Source of the DNA: Congeria kusceri
Taxonomy: Eukaryota; Mollusca; Bivalvia; Myida; Dreissenidae
Reading direction: 5' to 3'
DNA: 64,000 nt
NCBI GenBank assembly: GCA_027627225.1
Contig: CM051029.1
Location: 77,511,578 to 77,575,577 of the forward strand
Each line of letters begins with the position of its first letter. Within the stretch, counting starts at the first letter, position 1. The notes under the pieces are model-generated. The model saw nothing but the letters and a program-made list of their open reading frames with translations. It did no database searches and was not told the origin of the DNA. Positions 56,811-64,000 of the stretch are shown one piece after another. Both the position numbers and the translations under genes were made by a program.

Positions 56811-56984
56811 GGTATTGTGCATGTATGTTATATTTTATTTAAAGGGTTTACATTTTAACATGTGTTTTCTGTATCTGACCAATAAAATCATGTTAAAATG
56901 AATTTTGACAAAAGTTTAAAAAGAGCATTAAGTACGATCCGTATGAGCTCATTGTTCACCATGTTTTCTTTGATGTCATGCCAG

Positions 56985-57086
56985 GCTGGGGAGACACAGG
57001 AAGAGGCTATGGACACGATCCTCACGGTAGCAGACTGACTGTTCGGCAGCATTGGTGATGCCTACAAGATGGTTAATAAAACCTAG
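56985..57086 (+). CDS. Exon-like segment with one stop
   Basis: After TGATGTCATGCCAG the frame reads AGETQEEAMDTILTVAD, a TGA (57036-57038), then LFGSIGDAYKMVNKT and TAG. Composition and residue pattern look coding. The internal TGA means it is either the last exon ending early, a decayed exon, or carries a sequence error. I do not recognise the protein and cannot link it to the exons near 27-40 kb. Confidence 0.35.
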
Positions 57087-57089
57087 CAA

Positions 57090-57690
57090 CTCATATAGGT
57101 AGTTTGTAATATAGAACTCAATGTTTGACAGCATTTGCTGTTAACACGTGAAGTTTTTTTGTCCCCGGCATCTTGATGCAGGAACATATATTGATTGTCC
57201 TGTTGTTGCTTATGACCATTTCCAATCCACCCATATCACCAACGATACTTTGACCTTGACCTTATTTTGCCTTAGTATAATTCAAATGGGCTGTTCAGCA
57301 CTAGACGGGGCATGTGTGTTTATTGAACACAGTGTCTTGTTTCAACTTTGCAATACAGAGTGTCATCAATGTCGACTATAAGTTGATACTTTTGCCATAG
57401 AAACCAGGGATAGTCATTGAATAATTACTGACTGCATATGATTTAAAATGTGCACAAGTGTACTGCAGATGAGGTTCATAACATTGTTTTTAGCAATGGT
57501 GCATGAGTTTGAAGCAGTGTGGTATATGGCTGATTATTAATTAATTATTTAATTGAAAGACGTGTATGTCAGATTATATGTGTTCTTGCCAAAAACACCT
57601 TTGTCTTACAGGACTTCTAACTTTTAGACTACAGATAACCTGTTAACTACTCATATAGTCACAATAAAACTTTGAATGAATTCTTTACTT
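57090..57690. other. Gene-free spacer
   Basis: The open frame at 57148-57381 has no recognisable domain. No repeats seen. Confidence 0.35.
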
Positions 57691-58575
57691 ATTATACCCT
57701 CACAAACAAAGTTTAGGGGAGATATATAGGAGTGAGCTTGTCGGTCTGTCGCGTCTGTCAGTCTGCCTGTCTGTCAGTCTGTTGGTTTTTGGTTTCCTGA
57801 TGATAACTCAAAAAAGGCTTGACATATTGAACTAATTTTTGATACACATGTGTAACATCATAGAATAAGGGTTAAGTTCGATGTTGGTTACAAACCACTA
57901 CATTTTGACAGATTTATGGCCCCTTGTTTACTTAAAATTCCCTAAAAACATGGTTTCCGGATGATAACTCAATAAAGGCTTGACATATTCAAATAATTTT
58001 TGGTACACATGTGTAAGATCATAGAATACAGCTCAAATATAATGTTGGTTACAAACCATTAAATTTTGACAGAGTTATTGCTCTATTTGACTTAAAATTT
58101 CCTAAAAACATGATTTCCGGATGATAACTCAAGAATGGCTTGACATATTTAAATAATTATTGGTACACATGTAGCATCATAAAATACAGGTCATGTTCAA
58201 CTTTGGTTAAAAACCACTAAATTTTGACACAGTTTTTTTAAAGAAAATTCACGAGAAACATGGACAATAACTCATGATTGGCTTCACAATTATTAGGTGG
58301 TTTCCTGACGATAACTCAACAATGGCTTGACATATTTAAATAATTATTGGTACACATGTGTAAAATCATAAAATACAGATCACGTTCAATTATGGTTACC
58401 AACCACTAAATGTTGACAGAGTTATGGCTCTTATTGAAAATAAATTTTTCCAAATACACTGTTGACCATCCACAAATTAAAGCATTCTGTCTGTCCATTT
58501 CTTTCGAATGGATGCCATAGTTATGTGACAAGGCCATATTGTGGGGGTATATCCGTCACTCATGTGACAATTCCA
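57691..58575 (+). mobile_element. Hairpin-ended M3 monomer element E7
   Basis: Starts TTATACCCTCACAAACAAAG and ends GGGGGTATATCCGTCACTCATGTGACAATTCC; GTCAC-TCAT-GTGAC is a 3' hairpin and TATACCC / GGGGGTATA are short inverted ends. The interior has about five M3 monomers of roughly 155 bp. Its 3' end abuts the 5' end of E8. Non-coding. Confidence 0.75.
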
Positions 58576-58914
58576 GTTTTAGCTCACCTGAGATTGTGCT
58601 AGTGTGAGCTATTGTGGTCAGTCATGGTTTGTTGTCAGTTGTTTGTTGTCTGTCGTTTAATATTAACCTTTCGCCTGAAACAACTTCTCTGTAACCTCTG
58701 AATGGAAGTTGAAAAAACTGATCGTATATGTTCAGTCTTCACAGAATTGTATACATTTGATACTATGTGTTGTCACTTGGGTCAGACAGTGTGTTTGAAG
58801 ACAATTATTCATTGTAATGCCATTAGTAACTTGGTCCAATGAAAGCCAGTACGAAGCCAAATTGCAAATTACAATTAAACTGCACATGTATTGCGTGTAA
58901 ATCCTTTGTTCTGC

Positions 58915-59215
58915 TAGAAAAGCTCACAAAAAATTATGTTGACATGTACAACGTTACGTCATCCGCATGGAAAGCGTTGGTGTTATGATTGTCGTATAAA
59001 AACTTTGTAGCGCTGAGAACATTGAGATCTTTAATTTGTATAAAAGTTTTGTAGCGCATAACAACAAAATTGGTTATCTATATCGCTAATGATGTGCAGT
59101 TAGCATTTCCTATTAAACAAAAAAACAACAGTTTCACTGTATTGATAACGTTATTGTCGTTCAGATAAGTCAGTATTGATCTATGACTTATTTTTACAGA
59201 ATACACCTTCCACGT
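58915..59215. repeat. Dispersed repeat, uninterrupted copy
   Basis: CGTTACGTCATCCGCATGGA with AAGCGTTGG, then ATAAAAACTTTGTAGCGC twice, and GTCGTTCAGATAAGTCAGTA with ACACCTTCCACG. It gives the unfilled arrangement of the repeat that E2 has split at 38.0-39.8 kb. Confidence 0.6.
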
Positions 59216-59629
59216 GGACGGCGTGTAATTCGGCTGCTATTTAAAGCGACAGCAGTGTAAGGCTGTTGTCATGGGTGGCAGGCGCGTTGTAAGCTGATGA
59301 CGTTAAACTGTTACTCTTTGATGTTGAGCAGGTCGGGTTATTGTTTGTCGCACTAACAGAGTGTAAATAAAAGAGTAGCAATGTAGGCGCGAAAATCCGG
59401 ACCAAACTGGATTTATTTAGAATGTAGTGTAATAGTAAAATATGGAAGTACATCACAACAAATCTGGATATATTGGACATCGCGAAATAACGGATCGCAA
59501 TAAAACGGATCTGCAATGTAAATCTGAGTGATTTGTGTGATGAAAATTACTTGTCTGTTCTTGTTCTCTACAACTTCTTTTAATGAATTGAAATACCATG
59601 CCTTGTTGCGCAAATAATGGGCATGTTCC

Positions 59630-59975
59630 AACGATTATTTAGTGACTTGTGGCCTCCTTATTTAGTCACTTGTGGCCCCCTGCTTTCTAACAAGACATGT
59701 TTTAACAAAAATTGTCAAAAGCCCATTAATTATTTTGTGTGTTTCGTCCGTTGTGTGTCATTGGGTCAGGTAACACTTTCAACACTGGGCAGAATTGCTG
59801 TCCAATGATTATTTAGTGACTTTTGGCTTACTTATTAAATAACTAAATTGCTTTTCCACCAGACGTATGTTTTAAACAATTTGTTCAAAGCCCAAGATGA
59901 ATTTCGTCCGATGTGTGTGCCTGTGTCAGTGCGTCAGTTAACACTTAAAGCCCTGGGCAGAATTCAACCAGATTA
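59630..59975. repeat. Two diverged ~180-bp tandem units
   Basis: GATTATTTAGTGACTT, ACAAGACATGTTTTAACAAA / CCAGACGTATGTTTTAAACA, AAAGCCCA, TTTCGTCCG.TGTGTG and CTGGGCAGAATT each occur twice about 180 bp apart. Confidence 0.65.
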
Positions 59976-60956
59976 CACAGAAATCATCCTTGCGTATTAG
60001 AGAAAATGCATACAAGTAAATAGTGTAATTGTCTACAGTGCTGGTACGACCTGATACATGATCTAACAGCTGCAAAATCATTCTGCACAGTGTCAAGTTA
60101 TGAATTTTATAAAAAGTGCCAATTCGCTCCTTGTAGTTGTCCGCCACTAAAAAAACAAAAACGACTTATAGACAGACTTCAGTTTCACATTGTACAGTGT
60201 AAGCATTGTTGTTTTACTGTTGCCAATTATACATTCAATTTCTCTAGTAAACGCCATGCATTTGGAAATTGCAATTAACACAGGCTCCTTGCTTGTTTTT
60301 ATAGCAACATTTTACCATTCATCTTTTAAAAAACAAAATCAAATGCTTTTATTTTGCTATTTCTTCAACTTATTTTTTTTCTGGGTCTAAAACAACAATG
60401 ATGAAATGTTTAGATGGAATGTCCGTTATGGCCAGGATGACTGATGAGGTTGAACTGAATTTTTAATTTGTCTTGTATTTGTATTGGTCAGTAGGCATGA
60501 ACGTTAAGAGTCCAGAGTGCAAAATGTGATCATGGTTTGATCCTTTACCATTTTCCTTCAATTTAAAGGAGTATCAGTAAAACTCTGGCAACCAAAAGCT
60601 TAAAAAACTAGCTAACTTTAAAAATAATTGAACAAAAATGTTCCTTGCGTGACTTGCTGCCAAATTCCTTAAAATAATAAAATTCAGTTTAAGCCTTCGT
60701 TATCGGCCGTTTCGTTCAAAATATAAGAAGTCACAAACTAGACAAAATAAAATTAAATGCCTTAGCAGATATGTGTAAGATAAAACAATAAAAGAAAAAC
60801 AATTGTCAATTAAATTTCTAAGATAATTTCTTGAGGGGAGGATAGATACATTAGAGTTTTGGCTACAAAATTCATTGTGTGACACAGGGCTCTTGCCCTC
60901 AATCTACTTTTGTGACAACTCAGGGTAGCAACCCAGGGCCACTTTGGCCCTCTTGT

Positions 60957-61970
60957 ATTATGTTTGAGTGTATTTTAACCTTGTATTGTTTAATGGGCAT
61001 GAAAGCGTATAAATTATGTTTGTTACTGGTTCAATTTATTCTTCTCTTGGTTGGTGTATATAAGTACTGTTAAAGAAATTCAGGTGTAAATGATATTATA
61101 TCTCTTGCTAATGACACTACAGTTTTGAAGCGGAATGATTAAACAATTGTCAACATACAAAACCACAATAATAAATCCCGTAACACATTGCGCTGTAATA
61201 GATCTTTGGCACACAGTAATCAGTGCGTCTTTGGCCCTTTCAGTGGAAAACAAAGCCAAACAATGCTTTAAAACTGTCTATGATCCAACAAATTATTATT
61301 GAGTTTGAAAACAAATTAGTATACACTACAATATTTCGAATAGCTTGACAACTGTGATAGCCCTCCCCAGCGAATTCCTTTGTGTAAAATCGTCCTGCTA
61401 AACTAGACAATAGATTTGTAATACCTTGGTATGTTCGTGAAATGTAAGTTACTGACAGGTTATGAACAAATGTGTTAGATTAAAAATGTACTGCTTTATA
61501 ATTGGGACAGTTTATGTGTTTCCTTTCCTGACTTTGAGATCAAAATCAACTTTCGCATCTTTGTGAGAGAAAAAAATTATTGTCACAAAATCATACATAA
61601 AATGCACTCGTTAAGTTTCAATATGTTCTCAAGGATATTTAAAAAGACTGGCCATGGTTTCATATCCCTTCTAAATGGCAATTTAAATTACTTGCTCTTA
61701 CATACGCTATGAAAAATTTATCCGACTTAGAGCACAGTTTGCTTTACTGTATGGAAAACAACTGACAAAGACCCATATAATAACAAAAGACCAGAATTAT
61801 TGTCCCTTGACAACCAAAGTGCTCCCTTGATGGTCATTTTGTGTAGCAATTTGCCAGCAGTATTCCTATATGAGAAACAACAATGGACGAACACGGTATT
61901 AGCCATTGAATAAAAAAAATTCCTCATTAATTTAGTATAGTAACAACAACATCAACCACATGTACAGAAG
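60957..61970. other. Gene-free AT-rich DNA
   Basis: No feature recognised. Confidence 0.4.
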
Positions 61971-63122
61971 TTATGCCCCCCATCAAAGATTGCGGGGTAT
62001 ATTGGTTATGTCCGTCTGTCTGTCGGTTGGTTGGTAGACCACATCCGTTTCTCGTTTTCCTTACTCTTAGTTAAATAGTTGTCATCCGATCTTAACCAAA
62101 CTTCATGAACATTTTTATCAGCATGAAATCTCAGCTAAGTTTGATAATCAGCCGAATCGCCCCAGGATTTGTGGAGTTATGGTACTTGAATTGTCTAAAA
62201 TTGGCCATTTTAGCGGTTACGCTCTCTAATGCCCCGGTCAAAAATAAATAACTGCCACCGGACTGCATCTGTTTCATCCAAAATCGGATGGTGCCCACCA
62301 GGAAGCCGTTCCAATCGGGCAGTGGCAGCTTAAAATTGTGCTCATCGGATGCCGCCCGTCAAAGTTCAAGAAATACTTAGAAAGTTAACGGCGACTAGGC
62401 GATTTATTTCGGAGTCAGAGAGTTTGAGAACACTTAAGCCCGGCACCGTCCAATTGCTGGACTGTATTGCTTGGATCGGCGGTGGCCATGCAATTTTTAT
62501 ACTTTAAAACCATCCTAAAATTTCAACGGCAAACATGTGGGCGCCCGGAAAGGCACCGACTGATGTACAGTTATCGTCATGGTATTGGGCAGTGCCTATA
62601 TAGGCATTGGCAGGCCCTTGTAGTGTCGGGCGGCGGCCGGCCGACTTACATTGACTGGATACCTTTTTCAGTACATTTAAGTTGCAGTCATCTACAATCC
62701 TGCGTGGCGACCTTCCTATTCACATATTCACTGCACGGGTGCTGTCCAGTCATCGGCCGGTAGCCGCTTCTTGCTCAAACTGCTAATTCCCCATGAAAAT
62801 CATGCAAACCGATGCTTTACCGTTCATTAAAATTGGATAGGCCCGTTCTATTTGTGATCTAGGCATTAGTCCAACAGTTTTCATTTAATCTTACCAAACT
62901 TTCTGAAAATATTTGAGGTTATAGTATCATTGCCAAGTTTGATGATCAACCAAAGCACCGTTCCACTGCAGAGTTCCATGGAGTTGATTTATAAAAAAAT
63001 TTCCTTTTAGCAGTTTTCGCTCCCTATGTCCAACAGTTCTTTTCCGATCACCACCAAACTTGATATTTAAAAGATTGCTTTTAACCTAGAGGGGGCATAA
63101 CTGTTTTACAAACAGCTCTTGT
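61971..63122 (+). mobile_element. Hairpin-ended element E6 (TATGCCCCC type)
   Basis: Starts TTATGCCCCCCATCAAAGAT, then a GTCCGTCTGTCTGTCGGTTG tract, and ends GGGGGCATAACTGTTTTACA then AACAGCTCTTGT. CTGTTT-TA-CAAACAG is approximately the 3' hairpin, followed by CTCTTGT as in E5. Flanks on both sides of the 62.23-62.79 kb block carry the element's monomer (GATCAACC, GAGTTATGG or GAGTTCCATGG, GCAGTTTTCGCTC), so that block looks inserted. Non-coding. Confidence 0.75.
62230..62790. other. GC-rich insert inside E6
   Basis: This block is clearly richer in G and C than everything around it and carries many short palindromes (TGCCTATATAGGCA at 62594-62607, CGGCCGG, GGCGGCGGCCGGCCG). An open frame at 62467-62763 spans most of it without a recognisable domain. 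No terminal repeat was found by eye. Confidence 0.5.
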
Positions 63123-64000
63123 TATTAACTGTGGTGTTTTGATTTTATCCACCACCTTTTCTTGTCTCTAATAACCATTTTTTAACATTTATGATAATGT
63201 TCTTCAGTTTCATTGTAATCAGTTATAATATTCATTATTAGAGCTAATTACTTATCTGTCAAGAAATTCACAACTTTATGTGCAGTTTTAGAAATATTAT
63301 ATTTTCAAAATGTGAACATTGAACATATTTAAGATGTTTTCTGTAATATGGCCCCTGATCAATAAAATAAACCATTTATATTGTTTGAGGTTTGTTCACT
63401 AGCAAATTTACCATTTACTTTTTGAAATACAATGAATTGAATGCTTTCAGTGTCTACTACGCTTCACCAGCTATTCAAGACCTCAACATTCATGCCAAAA
63501 TTAAATATTATTTGTGTACCTTTGATATAAAGGGGTGTATTGAAAGCATTGCATTGTATATAAACATAGAGCTGAACTTTGTAAACTCAACTTGCTTAAA
63601 AAATAAAGTTCAGGATATCTCCAAAAATAATTGCCAACTTTGTTCCTTCTTTATTTATATAAACTTAATATTGTTATCTCGAAGTTTTAACATGAATTTC
63701 TGGTAATGTTGAAGAGGTTTTCTGTCCTTACAAGTATTTTCACACTTATTTCTATCTGTTTATCGAAGTGTTGACGCCTGTGACAGTATCGAGCCACAAC
63801 CAAGTTTGTCTCACATCACAAACATCTCAACACATATTTTAACAAGAATTTGTGAACTTTAATTGAATTATTTACAACTGGTTTGCGGTTTAGTATATGC
63901 ATACCTGATGGCAACGTTTTATTGCAATTTCGTGAACATTGAGACTAAATTCTTATAAAAAGTCTCTTTTTGGAACTGCTGATATCTCGAAGACGTTTGT
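63123..64000. other. Gene-free AT-rich DNA to the window end
   Basis: The open frame at 63392-63706 is AT-driven, has no recognisable domain and no splice support. Confidence 0.4.

Larger units (their letters stand above)
58579..60956 (+). mobile_element. Possible hairpin-ended element E8, heavily interrupted
   Basis: Starts AGCTCACCTGAGATTGTGCT like E2/E3. A matching 3' end, CTCAGGGTAGCAACCC then AGGGCCACTTTGGCCCTCTTGT, lies at 60919-60956. In between are the dispersed repeat at 58915-59215 and the diverged array at 59630-59975, so most of the interior is foreign or worn. The two ends may belong to different copies. Confidence 0.45.

Noticed and set aside
62467..62763. 98-residue open frame in the GC-rich block
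   Set aside because: Long frames are expected in GC-rich DNA; no domain, splice site or codon pattern supports it.

Overview
The window is AT-rich animal nuclear DNA with very low gene density. It shows spliceosomal introns (GT-AG junctions with pyrimidine tracts), Pol III tRNA-like promoters inside repeats, and dense nested transposable elements. The repeat repertoire points to a mollusc, most likely a bivalve: a tRNA-derived SINE with a body I associate with bivalve SINEs, elements built from 150-190 bp tandem monomers that end in a hairpin plus CTCTTGT, and TTAA-flanked MITEs. I cannot name the species. Nothing prokaryotic, no viral gene and no toxin gene was recognised.

Layout. 1-9.7 kb: 22-bp minisatellite, dispersed palindromic repeats, a monomer array (2.06-3.15 kb), and a related copy at 6.07-8.76 kb that carries a MITE insertion and whose tail has expanded into a 15-unit, 118-bp satellite. 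10.1-13.3 kb: a long minus-strand hairpin-ended element with TTAA elements nested in it, two of them back to back on one shared TTAA. 15.7-16.5 kb: a decayed two-exon gene fragment that reminds me of the DUF6589 family. 18.3-18.6 kb: a hAT-like MITE. 21.6-26.7 kb: a DNA-transposon-like unit bounded by and studded with copies of GTCAACTCCGTTAC, containing a broken multi-exon transposase-like gene. 21.36-32.9 kb: a chain of phase-compatible exons of an unidentified gene, with the transposon apparently in its first intron. 35.4-40.5 kb: a SINE, two copies of one exon-like sequence and a possible terminal exon. 36.8-63.1 kb: mostly hairpin-ended tandem-monomer elements, several inserted into one another, and one carrying a pogo/Tigger-like TA-flanked insertion. 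56.98 kb: one more exon-like segment.

The main story is layered transposition. TTAA elements are inserted into hairpin-ended elements and vice versa, and in two places an empty relative elsewhere in the window lets the insertion point be read. Two TTAA families have acquired tRNA-like Pol III promoters between terminal inverted repeats. Most protein-coding signal is either transposase-derived and broken, or consists of short exons whose gene I could not identify. Many of the longer open frames are by-products of repeats.
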